A stretch of 64,000 nt of DNA from DASUXA01 sp036378155 (GCA_036378155.1 DASUXA010000007.1:1-64000), one strand, 5' to 3'; positions 8,497-16,939 are shown, numbered from the stretch's first letter. Made by a program: numbers and translations. The notes: generated by a model from the sequence alone, not told the origin.

Positions 8497-8601
8497 TTCG
8501 TTCGCGACTGCGGGGCTCCGCTGCGCTGCACTCCTCACGCTCACAGAAACCCCTTCGTTCGCGACTGCGGGGCTCCGCTGCGCTGCACTCCTCACGCTCA
8601 C
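8497..8601 (-). repeat. Two perfect 48-bp direct repeats between trpB and trpA
   Basis: Units at 8497-8544 and 8554-8601 are identical, separated by nine bases. The second unit includes the trpB stop codon (8598-8600). A diverged copy lies at 39127-39173 inside hisA. Similar GC-rich elements that translate as SAAEPRSRE are, to my recollection, scattered in Micromonosporaceae genomes. Confidence 0.9.
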
Positions 8602-9827
8602 GGTTGCGACTCCAGCAACCCGAACCACCGGCCGGCGGTCTCGACGTCCTTGTCGCCGCGCCCGGAGAGATTGACCAGGATAACCGCGTCCGGCCCGAGC
8701 CGCTTCGCCAGCCGCAGCGCACCGGCGAGCGCGTGCGCGCTCTCGATCGCGGGAATGATCCCCTCGGTCCGGCAGAGCAGCGTGAACGCCTCCATCGCCT
8801 CGGCGTCGGTGACCGGCTCGTAGCTCGCCCTGCCGGTGTCGTGCAGCCAGGCGTGCTCCGGACCCACACCGGGGTAGTCCAGCCCGGCGGAGATCGAATG
8901 CGACTCGACGGTTTGCCCGGCGTCGTCCTGCAGCAGGTAGGTGCGGTTGCCGTGCAACACGCCCACCGCCCCGCCGGTGATGCTCGCCGCGTGCCGACCG
9001 CTCGCGACCCCCTCGCCGCCCGCCTCGAATCCGTACAGCGCCACCGACTCGTCCGGGATGAACGCGTGGAAGACGCCGATCGCGTTGGACCCGCCGCCGA
9101 CGCACGCGCACACGGCATCCGGCAGCCGCCCGGTCAGGTCGAGGCACTGCTGGCGCGCCTCCACGCCGATACCCCGGGCGAAGTCGCGCACCATCGCCGG
9201 GAACGGGTGCGGTCCGGCGACGGTACCGAGCAGGTAGTGGGTGCTCTCGACGTTGGTCACCCAGTCCCGCAGCGCCTCGTTGATCGCGTCCTTCAGGGTG
9301 CGCGAGCCGGTCGTCACCGGTACCACCGTGGCGCCGAGCAGACGCATCCGGGCGACGTTCAGCGCCTGTCGCCGGGTGTCCTCCTCGCCCATGTACACCA
9401 CGCACTCGAGGTCCAGCAGCGCGGCGGCGGTGGCGCTGGCGACCCCGTGCTGCCCGGCGCCGGTCTCGGCGATCACCCGCGGCTTGCCCATCCGCTTGGT
9501 CAGCAGCGCCTGACCCAGCACGTTACGGATCTTGTGCGCGCCGGTGTGGTTGAGATCCTCGCGTTTGAGCAGGATGCGGGCGCCCGCCGCCTCGGACAGC
9601 CGGGTCGCGTCGTACAACATGCTCGGGGTGCCCGCGTAGTCGTGCAGCAGTCGCCGGAACTCAGCCTGGAACGACTCGTCCGCCATCGCGTGCCGGTACG
9701 CGGCGTCCAGCTCGTCCAGCGCCGGGATCAGGGCCTCCGGCACGAACCTGCCGCCGTACCGACCGAAGTGGCCGGACAGGTCGGGCAGCAGGCCGGCCGC
9801 GGACAGTAGGGCACTCTGTTCGGTCAC
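8598..9827 (-). CDS. trpB: Tryptophan synthase beta chain
   Basis: PLP enzyme that condenses indole with serine to make tryptophan. It is 409 residues, normal length. The PLP lysine is Lys99 in the HTGAHKIRN motif; the phosphate-binding GGGSNA loop and the AETGAGQHG substrate loop are intact. Its stop codon falls inside the downstream copy of the 48-bp repeat, so the repeat has encroached exactly to the end of the gene without visibly altering the protein. It lies 52 bp after trpC and is probably in one transcript with it. Confidence 0.97.
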   Translation of the reverse strand: MTEQSALLSAAGLLPDLSGHFGRYGGRFVPEALIPALDELDAAYRHAMADESFQAEFRRLLHDYAGTPSMLYDATRLSEAAGARILLKREDLNHTGAHKIRNVLGQALLTKRMGKPRVIAETGAGQHGVASATAAALLDLECVVYMGEEDTRRQALNVARMRLLGATVVPVTTGSRTLKDAINEALRDWVTNVESTHYLLGTVAGPHPFPAMVRDFARGIGVEARQQCLDLTGRLPDAVCACVGGGSNAIGVFHAFIPDESVALYGFEAGGEGVASGRHAASITGGAVGVLHGNRTYLLQDDAGQTVESHSISAGLDYPGVGPEHAWLHDTGRASYEPVTDAEAMEAFTLLCRTEGIIPAIESAHALAGALRLAKRLGPDAVILVNLSGRGDKDVETAGRWFGLLESQP

Positions 9828-9879
9828 CGATCCACCTCTGCCGACACTCCTCGGGCTGTCGCGGCTCGCGCTCGCGCCT

Positions 9880-10707
9880 TCACCGTACCGGGCGCGGGGT
9901 GGCGGGATGGCTGCCGGCGGTGACCAGCTCCGCGACCGCGTCGCGGGGACGCTTCGTGGTGACCAGGCTCTCGCCGACCAGCACCGCGTCGGCGCCGGCC
10001 GAGGCGTACCGGATCAGGTCGTGCGGTCCACGCACGCCGGACTCGGCGATCTTCACGACGTCGTTCGGCAGCCCGGGCGCGACCCGCTCGAACACCGACC
10101 GGTCGACCTCCAGCGTGCGCAGGTTACGGGCGTTCACGCCGATGACGCGCGCGCCCGCCGCGAGGGCCCGGTCGGCTTCCTCCTCGTCGTGGACCTCCAC
10201 AAGCGCGGTCATGCCGAGCGACTCGATCCGCTCCAAGAGTCCGACGAGGACGTTCTGCTCCAACGCGGCGACGATGAGCAGTACCATGTCGGCCCCGTGC
10301 GCACGGGCCTCGTGCACCTGGTAGCTGGACACGATGAAGTCCTTGCGCAGCACCGGGATGTCCACGGCGGCGCGTACCTCGTCGAAGTCGTCGAGGCTGC
10401 CGCCGAACCAGCGCGACTCGGTCAGCACGCTGACACACCGCGCGCCGCCCGCCGCGTACTCCTTCGCCAGGTCCGCCGGGTCGGGGATGTCGGCGAGCGC
10501 GCCGGCGGACGGCGAGGACCGCTTCACTTCCGCGATCACGCCGACACCGGGCTTGCGCAGCAACGCATACGCGTCCCTCGGGGGCGGCGCCGCGGCGGCG
10601 CGTTCGCGCATCTCGTCGAGCGGAATCCGCTGTTGTCTGGCGGCCACGTCCTCGCGTACCCCAGCGAGGATCTCGTCGAGCACGCTGTGCGGGCCCGGTT
10701 GCGACAT
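9880..10707 (-). CDS. trpC: Indole-3-glycerol phosphate synthase
   Basis: Closes the indole ring in tryptophan synthesis. The 275-residue TIM barrel has the catalytic lysine in VIAEVKRSSPSAG, a second lysine in RKDFIV, the GVNARNL motif and IAESGV near the end. I use the ATG at 10707 because GGGGGGAG precedes it at a good distance; an in-frame ATG at 10731 sits six bases after a TACGAT box and could give a leaderless form eight residues longer, or simply mark the transcription start. The presence of its own promoter suggests trpCBA are transcribed separately from hisI-trpE. There is no PRAI domain fusion. Confidence 0.96.
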   Translation of the reverse strand: MSQPGPHSVLDEILAGVREDVAARQQRIPLDEMRERAAAAPPPRDAYALLRKPGVGVIAEVKRSSPSAGALADIPDPADLAKEYAAGGARCVSVLTESRWFGGSLDDFDEVRAAVDIPVLRKDFIVSSYQVHEARAHGADMVLLIVAALEQNVLVGLLERIESLGMTALVEVHDEEEADRALAAGARVIGVNARNLRTLEVDRSVFERVAPGLPNDVVKIAESGVRGPHDLIRYASAGADAVLVGESLVTTKRPRDAVAELVTAGSHPATPRPVR

Positions 10708-10737
10708 CGGACTCCCCCCTACGGGTGTCATGTCGCG

Positions 10738-10743
10738 ATCGTA
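10738..10743 (-). promoter_or_regulatory. -10 box for trpCBA
   Basis: TACGAT on the minus strand, six bases before an ATG (10731). Transcription would begin at or near that ATG, leaving a leader of about 24 bases with a GGGGGGAG ribosome-binding site for the trpC ATG at 10707. No convincing -35. Confidence 0.5.
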
Positions 10744-10867
10744 GGCAACCGTCCAGCCAGCACGAAGTCCGGGGTGCGACGGGGACCACAATCGGGTTAC
10801 GGCATAATGCTCACCGCTCGTCGCGATGTGGTCGCTGGACGTTGCCTACTTGGGCGGACGACGCGCC

Positions 10868-12037
10868 TCAACTCGTCCGCAGCGCCGGCATCGGAACCGG
10901 AACGCCGTACGTGGTCGCGCCGACCCCCACCCCGCCCTCACAGGTGTTCGGCGGCGTGGTCGCCAGACCCCGGCTCGACGGCCGCTCAGCCGCCCAGAAC
11001 ATGTACCCGAGCATGCCCGGTGTGGTACCGGCGCCGTTCGGCGCGACGGTCTGCACGTAGCCGCCGGTCGAACTCTGCAGCGAGTTGGGGAAGTCGTTGC
11101 ACTCCGGGCGCACCTGCGGGGCTCCGGCCAGGTACACCGCGCCGGTGAACTTCGCCGGCGCCAGCGGCGGGATCGGCGGGGAGTAGGTCGGCTTGCCGTC
11201 GACGTGCTCCTGCCAGTTCGACTCGGCTCCCGACGTGGACGGTTGCTTGGACGGCACCATCGCGTTCGCGTAGTCCAGCACCGGGGCGTCGGTACGCAGC
11301 CAGTCGGCGGTCGCCTTGCGGTCGATCGCGATCAGCCAGCGGTCGCCCGCCGCGACGTCGATGGTCAGCCGTGCCGCCGGGTTCGCGCCGGTCGGGTCGT
11401 ACGGCAGTACCGACCGGTACGCGTCGATGAACGCCTGCAGCCCGGTCAGGTTCGGCGACGAGTTCTCCTCGTAGTCGATCTCGATGCCGACGCCCAGCCG
11501 CTGCGCCACGGCGGCGGCGTTGCGGCCCAGTTGCGCGGCGTTCTCGGCGAGCGCGCTGTTCCACGAGTCCACGTACGTGATCCCGCCGATCGACAGCATC
11601 ACCCGTACCCCGCGGCTGGTGAAGTAGTTGACGATCTCGCTGGTCATACCGACCGGCACCCCGGCGGAGGTGGTCGCGTCGGTGGTCTGGTGCAGCAGCT
11701 TGAGCGGTTCGACGAAGCTGAGGACCACGAGGTTGACCGAGGGCCGCCCGTCGCCCCGGTCGATCAGCCAGTGGTTCTGGGTGTCGAACTCGGTGACGTC
11801 GCGCACGGTCGCCCAGGTGCACTCGTCGTTGCCGCAGTGCCAGGCGCCGTACACCTGGATCTGGGTGCCCACCGCGGCGGTCACGCCGCCCGTCGACCCG
11901 GCGGTCGCGCCGCCGCCCGGCGAACCCGCGCTCACGCCGACGCCGGCGCCCGGCGCGACGGAGGGCGCGGCGCTGGCGGGTGCGGCGATGCCCAGGGCGA
12001 GCAGGATCGCGGCGAGGGGGACGAGTCTGCGGCGCAT
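10868..12037 (-). CDS. Secreted GH18-like (chitinase-fold) protein
   Basis: A 389-residue exported protein: MRRRL, a hydrophobic core and an AxA cleavage site (APASAAP) form a signal peptide, followed by a glycine/serine-rich linker of about 35 residues. The remainder looks like a GH18 barrel: VMLSIGG matches the SxGG motif and GIEIDYEE matches the DxxDxDxE catalytic motif, keeping the final Asp-x-Glu but not the first Asp. It may therefore hydrolyse chitin-like sugars or be a weak or binding variant. ATG at 12037 has GGAGGTC upstream. It splits the trp genes, lying between the Trp-operon membrane protein and trpC, which is not where a chitinase is expected. Confidence 0.72.
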   Translation of the reverse strand: MRRRLVPLAAILLALGIAAPASAAPSVAPGAGVGVSAGSPGGGATAGSTGGVTAAVGTQIQVYGAWHCGNDECTWATVRDVTEFDTQNHWLIDRGDGRPSVNLVVLSFVEPLKLLHQTTDATTSAGVPVGMTSEIVNYFTSRGVRVMLSIGGITYVDSWNSALAENAAQLGRNAAAVAQRLGVGIEIDYEENSSPNLTGLQAFIDAYRSVLPYDPTGANPAARLTIDVAAGDRWLIAIDRKATADWLRTDAPVLDYANAMVPSKQPSTSGAESNWQEHVDGKPTYSPPIPPLAPAKFTGAVYLAGAPQVRPECNDFPNSLQSSTGGYVQTVAPNGAGTTPGMLGYMFWAAERPSSRGLATTPPNTCEGGVGVGATTYGVPVPMPALRTS

Positions 12038-12060
12038 GCCGACCTCCGGGGGCGCGCGGC

Positions 12061-12110
12061 GGAACAGGAAATGTTCCTAACAGAATGGCGTGCCCGGAGA
12101 CGTCGGTCAA
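12061..12110 (-). promoter_or_regulatory. Possible promoter and operator of the GH18-like gene
   Basis: On the minus strand TTGACC (12105-12110) and CATTCT (12082-12087) are 17 bases apart. Just downstream, 12061-12077 is an inverted repeat GGAAC-N7-GTTCC that also contains a nested AGGAA-N3-TTCCT. The -35 is good, the -10 poor. Confidence 0.4.
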
Positions 12111-12117
12111 TACGCGA

Positions 12118-12672
12118 TCAGCGCGTCGGATCCTCCCCGCGGTCCAGGGCGTCCCACGCGTCGCGCTCGCCGCCGCCGCGACCCGTCGACCCGGAGCCGG
12201 CGTCCCGCTCGTACCGCCCGCCCATGCTGGGCCAGCGCCGCCCGTGCGCCGTCGCGACCAGTCCGGCGGCGACCACCAGTACCCCGCCGAGCAGCGCCAC
12301 CACCGGCCAACCGGCCGAGGCTCCCGGCACCTCGGCAAGCCCGTACCCGCCGCCCGCGGCGATGCCCAGCCCGCACAGCACCAGCAGGATGCCGACCGCG
12401 ACCCGACCCGACCGCCTGGTCGCCAGCAGCGCGCCCGCTCCGGCGAGCGCGACCAGGGCGAGCGCGGGCAGCCAGGCGGCGAGCGCCGCGCCGGTGTGCG
12501 GCTGGCGTAGCGGCGGCAGCGGGGCGGGTCGGGCGGTCACCTCGACGCTCCAGGTCCGGCTCGCGGACAGCAGCGCCAGACCCGCGCCGACCAGGCAGCC
12601 GAGCACGGTGTACGTCAACTCCCGCCGCCCGCCGACCCGTTGGTCGACGCTCGCGGGACCGGTGCCGCTCAC
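12118..12672 (-). CDS. Trp-operon-associated membrane protein
   Basis: A 184-residue membrane protein starting at a GTG that overlaps the trpE stop codon by four bases (GTGA). It has four hydrophobic stretches (starting near YTVLGCLVGAGLALL, then AAWLPALALVALAG, VAVGILLVLCGLG and VVALLGGVLVVAAG) with a SASRTW-type sequence after the first helix, and a charged soluble tail. This matches the actinobacterial family of unknown function that regularly follows trpE (TIGR02234, Trp_oprn_chp); I recognise it by position and topology. Translational coupling to trpE suggests a role tied to anthranilate or tryptophan, but none is proven. Confidence 0.75.
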   Translation of the reverse strand: MSGTGPASVDQRVGGRRELTYTVLGCLVGAGLALLSASRTWSVEVTARPAPLPPLRQPHTGAALAAWLPALALVALAGAGALLATRRSGRVAVGILLVLCGLGIAAGGGYGLAEVPGASAGWPVVALLGGVLVVAAGLVATAHGRRWPSMGGRYERDAGSGSTGRGGGERDAWDALDRGEDPTR

Positions 12673-14216
12673 CGCGCCGGCCGCAGCGTCTCCGCGGCGG
12701 CGATCGCGGCGAGCACGGCGGCCGCCTTGTGCCTGGTCTCGCGTTCCTCGGCGGCGGGATCGGAGTCGGCGACCACCCCGCCGCCGGCCTGCACGTACGC
12801 CATGCCGGCACGCAGCAGGGCGGTGCGGATCGCGATCGCGGTGTCCATGTCGCCGCCGAAGCCGAAGTATCCGATGACCCCGCCGTACAGCCCGCGCCGG
12901 ACCGGCTCCAACTCCTCGATGATCTCCATGGCGCGGACCTTCGGAGCGCCGGTCAGGGTGCCGGCGGGGAACGTGGCGACCAGCGCGTCGTACGCGGTCC
13001 GGTCGGCGCGCAACTCGCCGACCACGGTCGACACGATGTGCATGACGTGGCTGTACCGCTCGATCGTGGCGAACTCCGGTACCTCCACAGTGCCCAGTTC
13101 GCACACCCGGCCCAGGTCGTTGCGTCCCAGGTCGACGAGCATCACGTGCTCGGCGCGTTCCTTCGGGTCGGCGAGCAGTTCGGCGGCGAGGCGGACGTCC
13201 TCCTCCGGGGTGTCGCCGCGCCAGCGGGTACCCGCGATGGGGTGCAGCAGGGCACGGCGTCGCCCGTCGTCGTCGGTACGGATCTTCAGGTGCGCCTCGG
13301 GCGACGAGCCGACGATGTCGAAGCCTTCGAACCGCAGCAGGTACATGTACGGGCTGGGGTTGGTCGCCCGCAGCACCCGGTAGATGTCCAGCGGGTCGGC
13401 GTCGGTGGGTCGTTCGAACCGTTGGGACACCACGATCTGGAAGCATTCGCCGTCGCGGATCGCCTCCTTGGCGCTGTCCACCGCCTTGGGGTGCAGTCCT
13501 TCCGGGGTACGCGAGACGACCTGCCCGACACCGGGTCGCTCCACCGTGGACACCAGCGGCGGGGTCGGTCGGGACAGCGCGGTGGTCATCGCGTCGAGCC
13601 GACCGATCGCCTGGTGGTACGCCGCCAGCGCGGTCGCCTGGTCGGCGTCCGGCGGCAGGATCGCGTTGGCGACCAGCAGCGCCGATCCCTCGAAGTGGTC
13701 GAGGACCACCAGGTCGACGGCGAGCATCATGCCGAGGTCCGGTACGTCGAGGTCGTCGCTGGCGACCTCGGGCAGGCGCTCGAACCGGCGCACCATGTCG
13801 TACCCGAGGTAGCCGACCAGCCCGCCGGTCAGCGGCGGCAGCGTCTCCCCGGTGTCCGGGCGACCGCCGCCGGTGAGCACCCGGACGGTCTCGCGTAGCG
13901 CGAGGTCAGGGTCGCCGCCGGTCGGCACCCCGTCGGGCGGCGGACCGAGCCAGTGCGCCGCGCCGTCCTGCTCGGTGAGCGTGGCGAGGCTGCGTACCCC
14001 GATGAACGAGTACCGCGACCAGGCGGTACCGGTGGTCGCGCCGCCCTGTTGCGCCGATTCGAGCAGGAACGTGCCCGGTCCCCCGGCGAGTTTGCGGTAC
14101 ACGCCGACCGGCGTCTCGGCGTCGGCGAGCAGTCTGCGGGTCACCGGGATCACCCGGTGGGCGCGGGCGAGTTCGACGAACCGGTGCTCGTCGGGGATGA
14201 CGACGCCGCTGGTCAT
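12669..14216 (-). CDS. trpE: Anthranilate synthase component I
   Basis: Converts chorismate to anthranilate, the committed step of tryptophan synthesis. The 515 residues include the LLES tryptophan feedback motif near residue 50, PIAGTRWRG, DLGRNDLGRV, the catalytic HIVSTVVGEL region, and the PAGTLTGAPKVRAMEI and GGVIGYFGF motifs of the chorismate-binding domain. No glutamine amidotransferase domain is fused, so a TrpG or PabA partner must lie elsewhere. The ATG overlaps the hisI stop by four bases, and its own stop overlaps the next gene likewise, so hisI-trpE-membrane protein are translationally coupled. Confidence 0.97.
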   Translation of the reverse strand: MTSGVVIPDEHRFVELARAHRVIPVTRRLLADAETPVGVYRKLAGGPGTFLLESAQQGGATTGTAWSRYSFIGVRSLATLTEQDGAAHWLGPPPDGVPTGGDPDLALRETVRVLTGGGRPDTGETLPPLTGGLVGYLGYDMVRRFERLPEVASDDLDVPDLGMMLAVDLVVLDHFEGSALLVANAILPPDADQATALAAYHQAIGRLDAMTTALSRPTPPLVSTVERPGVGQVVSRTPEGLHPKAVDSAKEAIRDGECFQIVVSQRFERPTDADPLDIYRVLRATNPSPYMYLLRFEGFDIVGSSPEAHLKIRTDDDGRRRALLHPIAGTRWRGDTPEEDVRLAAELLADPKERAEHVMLVDLGRNDLGRVCELGTVEVPEFATIERYSHVMHIVSTVVGELRADRTAYDALVATFPAGTLTGAPKVRAMEIIEELEPVRRGLYGGVIGYFGFGGDMDTAIAIRTALLRAGMAYVQAGGGVVADSDPAAEERETRHKAAAVLAAIAAAETLRPAR

Positions 14217-14638
14217 CGCGACTCCCCGGACGGCGCGCCGACCGACGACCCGGCGGGCGGCAGCGATCCGGCGGGCGGCGCGGCGACCGGCAGCGGCTGG
14301 TGGAAGCAGGTGCGCCGACCGGTGTGGCAGGCGACCCCGGTCTGGTCGACCTGGACCAGCAGCGCGTCCCCGTCGCAGTCCAGCGCGACCGAACGCACCC
14401 GCTGGTAGTGCCCGGACGTGGCGCCCTTCACCCAGTACTCCCGGCGGCTGCGCGACCAGTACGTCGCCAGTCCGGTGGTCAGCGTGCGGCGCAGGGCCTC
14501 GTCGTCCATCCAGGCCAGCATCAGCACCTCACCGGTGTCGTGCTGCTGGACCACGGCTGGGACGAGCCCCGCCGGATCGCGCTTGAGCCGGGCGGCGACG
14601 TCCGGAGCGAGCGCGGCGGAGCGGCTGGGTGTGGTCAC
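14213..14638 (-). CDS. hisI: Phosphoribosyl-AMP cyclohydrolase
   Basis: Opens the adenine ring of phosphoribosyl-AMP in the third step of histidine synthesis. It is single-domain (no HisE fusion). The metal-binding DxDxD-like CDGDALLVQVD and the zinc cysteines in GVACHTGRRTCF are present, as is WSRSRREYWVKG. I choose GTG at 14638 (141 residues), which puts the start about ten residues before the conserved ARLKRDPAG; a GTG at 14689 is possible. A proline/glycine-rich tail precedes the stop. It is the only his gene outside the operon at 38-44 kb and is coupled to trpE by a 4-bp overlap. Confidence 0.93.
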   Translation of the reverse strand: MTTPSRSAALAPDVAARLKRDPAGLVPAVVQQHDTGEVLMLAWMDDEALRRTLTTGLATYWSRSRREYWVKGATSGHYQRVRSVALDCDGDALLVQVDQTGVACHTGRRTCFHQPLPVAAPPAGSLPPAGSSVGAPSGESR

Positions 14639-14713
14639 AGTGCCCGATTCTCTCTCACCGCCGGGGGCGACCGCCGCGCCGTCCCGCACACCGGGCTGCC
14701 CGGAACGAGCCCG

Positions 14714-14764
14714 TTGACCGACCGGTTCAATTCATCTAGCGTTGAGTTCACCGTGTGATGAATT
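14714..14764 (+). promoter_or_regulatory. Promoter and candidate TetR operator of the ABC-TetR operon
   Basis: TTGACC (14714-14719) and TAGCGT (14737-14742) are exactly 17 bases apart. Within the spacer is ACCG-AC-CGGT (14717-14726), and an 8-bp inverted repeat AATTCATC / GATGAATT (14729-14736, 14757-14764) straddles the -10 box and start site. Either could bind the TetR protein encoded last in the operon. Confidence 0.6.
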
Positions 14765-14777
14765 CTTTGGAGGGCCG

Positions 14778-15521
14778 ATGGAACCAGCGATCCAGGTCGA
14801 CAGCCTGGTCGTGCGGCGCGGCGGCCGCGAGGTGCTGCACGGGATCTCCTGTACCGTCCGGCGCGGCAGCGTGACCGGGCTGCTCGGACCGAGCGGCAGC
14901 GGCAAGACCACGCTGATGCGCTGCGTCGTCGGGGTACAGCAGGTCGCCGCCGGCACGGTCACCGTGCTCGGTCGCCCAGCCGGGTCCGCCGCGCTGCGCC
15001 GTACGGTCGGCTACCTGACCCAGGCGCCCAGCGTGTACGCGGACCTGACGGTCCGGGAGAACGCCCGCTACTTCGCCGCGCTGTACGGGCTGGGCGCGGC
15101 CGAGGCGGACCGGGCGGTCGCGGACGTGGGGCTGGCGGACGCCGCCCGGCAACTGGTCGGCACCCTGTCCGGCGGACAGCGCAGTCGCGCCTCGCTGGCA
15201 TGCGCCCTGGTCAGCAGGCCCGAGGTGCTCGTCCTCGACGAACCGACCGTCGGGCAGGACCCGGTCCTGCGCGAGGACCTGTGGCGGCGGTTCCACGCGC
15301 TGGCGGATGCCGGTACCACCCTGCTGGTGTCCAGCCACGTGATGGACGAGGCCCGCCGCTGCGACCGGCTGCTGCTGATCCGCGACGGCGACCTGATCGC
15401 CGACGACACGCCGGACGGGGTCCGCGCCGCCGCCGGTACCGACGACCTCGACCTGGCGTTCCTGCGGCTGATCGAGGGCCGCGAGAGCGCCGGTCGCGAA
15501 CCTGAGGGAGTGACGTCGTGA
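14778..15521 (+). CDS. ABC transporter ATP-binding protein
   Basis: ATPase of a small exporter. The 247 residues have Walker A GPSGSGKTT (about residue 38), Q-loop TQAPSVYADLTV, signature LSGGQRSR, Walker B VLVLDEPTVGQDP and the H-loop SSHVMDEA, typical of the DrrA/NatA-like group that pairs with ABC-2 permeases. ATG at 14778 is preceded by TTTGGAGGG. Its stop overlaps the permease GTG by four bases (GTGA), and a TetR gene follows, so the three form a self-contained operon, probably repressed by the TetR protein until a transported compound appears. Substrate unknown. Confidence 0.92.
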   Translation: MEPAIQVDSLVVRRGGREVLHGISCTVRRGSVTGLLGPSGSGKTTLMRCVVGVQQVAAGTVTVLGRPAGSAALRRTVGYLTQAPSVYADLTVRENARYFAALYGLGAAEADRAVADVGLADAARQLVGTLSGGQRSRASLACALVSRPEVLVLDEPTVGQDPVLREDLWRRFHALADAGTTLLVSSHVMDEARRCDRLLLIRDGDLIADDTPDGVRAAAGTDDLDLAFLRLIEGRESAGREPEGVTS

Positions 15522-16255
15522 ATCCGGGCATCCTGGTCGCCACGACCGGGCGCATCCTGCGCCAACTGCGTCACGACCGGCGCACCATCGCGCTGCTCGT
15601 GGCGCTGCCGACGCTGCTGCTGACCCTGCTGTACTTCATGTACGAGCAGCACCACGCGCTGTTCGACCGGATCGCGCTGACCATGCTCGGCGTCTTCCCG
15701 TTCACGGTGATGTTCCTGGTGACCAGCATCGCGATGCTGCGCGAACGGACCACCGGCACCCTGGAACGGCTGCTCACCACCCCGGTCGGCAAGCTCGACC
15801 TGCTGTTCTCGTACGGGCTGGCGTTCGGGCTCGCCGCCGCCGTGCAGGCAGGTGTCGCCGCCGGGCTCGCGTACCGGCTGCTGGGGCTGTCCACGGCGGG
15901 CAGCGGTTGGCTCGTCCTGCTGATCGGCGTGGCGAACGCCGTGCTCGGCGTCGCGCTCGGGCTGTTCTGCAGCGCCTTCGCCCGGTCGGAGTTCCAGGCC
16001 GTACAGTTCATGCCGGTCGTGGCGTTTCCGCAGATCCTGCTGTGCGGGCTGTTCGTACCCAGGGAGCAGATGGCGGGCTGGTTGCAGGCGGTCAGCAAGG
16101 TGTTGCCGCTGACGTACGCGGTCGAGGCGCTCGGCGAGGTGGGCAGGCACGCCGAGGCCACGGCGCTGATGTGGCGCGACGTCGCGATCGTCGCCGGGTG
16201 CGTGGTGGTCGCTCTCGTGCTCGCGGCGGCGACCCTGCGGCGGCGCACGGACTGA
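15518..16255 (+). CDS. ABC-2 type transporter permease
   Basis: A 245-residue membrane subunit with six hydrophobic segments. It shows the ABC-2 pattern: an N-terminal cytosolic helix (GRILRQLRHDRRTIALL), an RERTTGTLERLLTTPV motif between helices 2 and 3, and FVPREQMAGWLQ with KVLPLTYAVEAL near the end, as in drug or lipid exporters of the DrrB/NodJ class. The GTG start overlaps the ATPase stop. It should form the channel for the preceding ATPase. Confidence 0.9.
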   Translation: MNPGILVATTGRILRQLRHDRRTIALLVALPTLLLTLLYFMYEQHHALFDRIALTMLGVFPFTVMFLVTSIAMLRERTTGTLERLLTTPVGKLDLLFSYGLAFGLAAAVQAGVAAGLAYRLLGLSTAGSGWLVLLIGVANAVLGVALGLFCSAFARSEFQAVQFMPVVAFPQILLCGLFVPREQMAGWLQAVSKVLPLTYAVEALGEVGRHAEATALMWRDVAIVAGCVVVALVLAAATLRRRTD

Positions 16256-16300
16256 GGCCCGCCGTGCGGCGGCGGCGTACGGAACGATCGGGGACACGGC

Positions 16301-16939
16301 ATGACACGGACCGGACGGCGACGGGGCAGCCCGGACACGCGCGAGGCGATCCTCGCCGCCGCCCGCGACGCGTTCGCCGCGCACGGCTTCGACGGCACGT
16401 CGATCCGCGCGATCGCCGGCGCCGCCGGTGTCGACCCGGCGCTGGTGCACCACTACTTCGGTACCAAGGAAGAGCTGTTCCTGGCTACCATCCGGTCCCC
16501 GATCGACCCGGCGGACCTGCTGCCGAAGGTGCTCGACGGCGACCTCGACGGGCTCGGCGAGCGGCTGGTACGCACCTTCGTGTCGGTCTGGGACGACCCG
16601 GTCACCGGTCCGGCGGCGGTCGCGGTGTTCCGCACCGGGATGCGCCACGACTGGTCGCAGCGCATCCTGCGGGAATTCCTCACCACGCAGATCCTGCGAC
16701 GGGTGCTCGCCAGGCTGGACATCGACGCCGCCGAGGCGCCGCTGCGCGGGGCGCTGATCGCGTCGCAGATGGGCGGGCTGGCGGTGATCCGGTACATCCT
16801 GCGGGTCGAACCGCTCGCGTCCGCCCCCGCCGACCAGGTGGTGGCGCTGATCGCGCCGACGGTGCAGCGGTACCTGACCGGGCCGCTACCCGCTGCCAGC
16901 GTGCCGACGGCGCCGCACTCGCCAAACGCACAAAACTAA
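16301..16939 (+). CDS. TetR-family transcriptional regulator
   Basis: A 212-residue repressor. The N-terminal helix-turn-helix reads TREAILAAARDAFAAHGFDG-TSIRAIAGAAGVDPALVHHYFGTKEELF, a canonical TetR DNA-binding domain (about residues 12-58); the C-terminal ligand domain contains WSQRILREFLT and resembles the TetR_C_17-like group. It sits 45 bp after the permease on the same strand, so it probably controls its own operon from the operator-like sequences at 14717-14764. Confidence 0.9.
   Translation: MTRTGRRRGSPDTREAILAAARDAFAAHGFDGTSIRAIAGAAGVDPALVHHYFGTKEELFLATIRSPIDPADLLPKVLDGDLDGLGERLVRTFVSVWDDPVTGPAAVAVFRTGMRHDWSQRILREFLTTQILRRVLARLDIDAAEAPLRGALIASQMGGLAVIRYILRVEPLASAPADQVVALIAPTVQRYLTGPLPAASVPTAPHSPNAQN

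Noticed and set aside
8497..8601. CRISPR-like repeats
   Set aside because: Only two units with a 9-bp spacer, no cas genes, and related single copies elsewhere; a dispersed repeat.
7685..9118. A TrpB-TrpA fusion suggested by an open frame across the gap
   Set aside because: The open frame upstream of trpA is not the trpB frame; trpB ends at a TGA inside the repeat.
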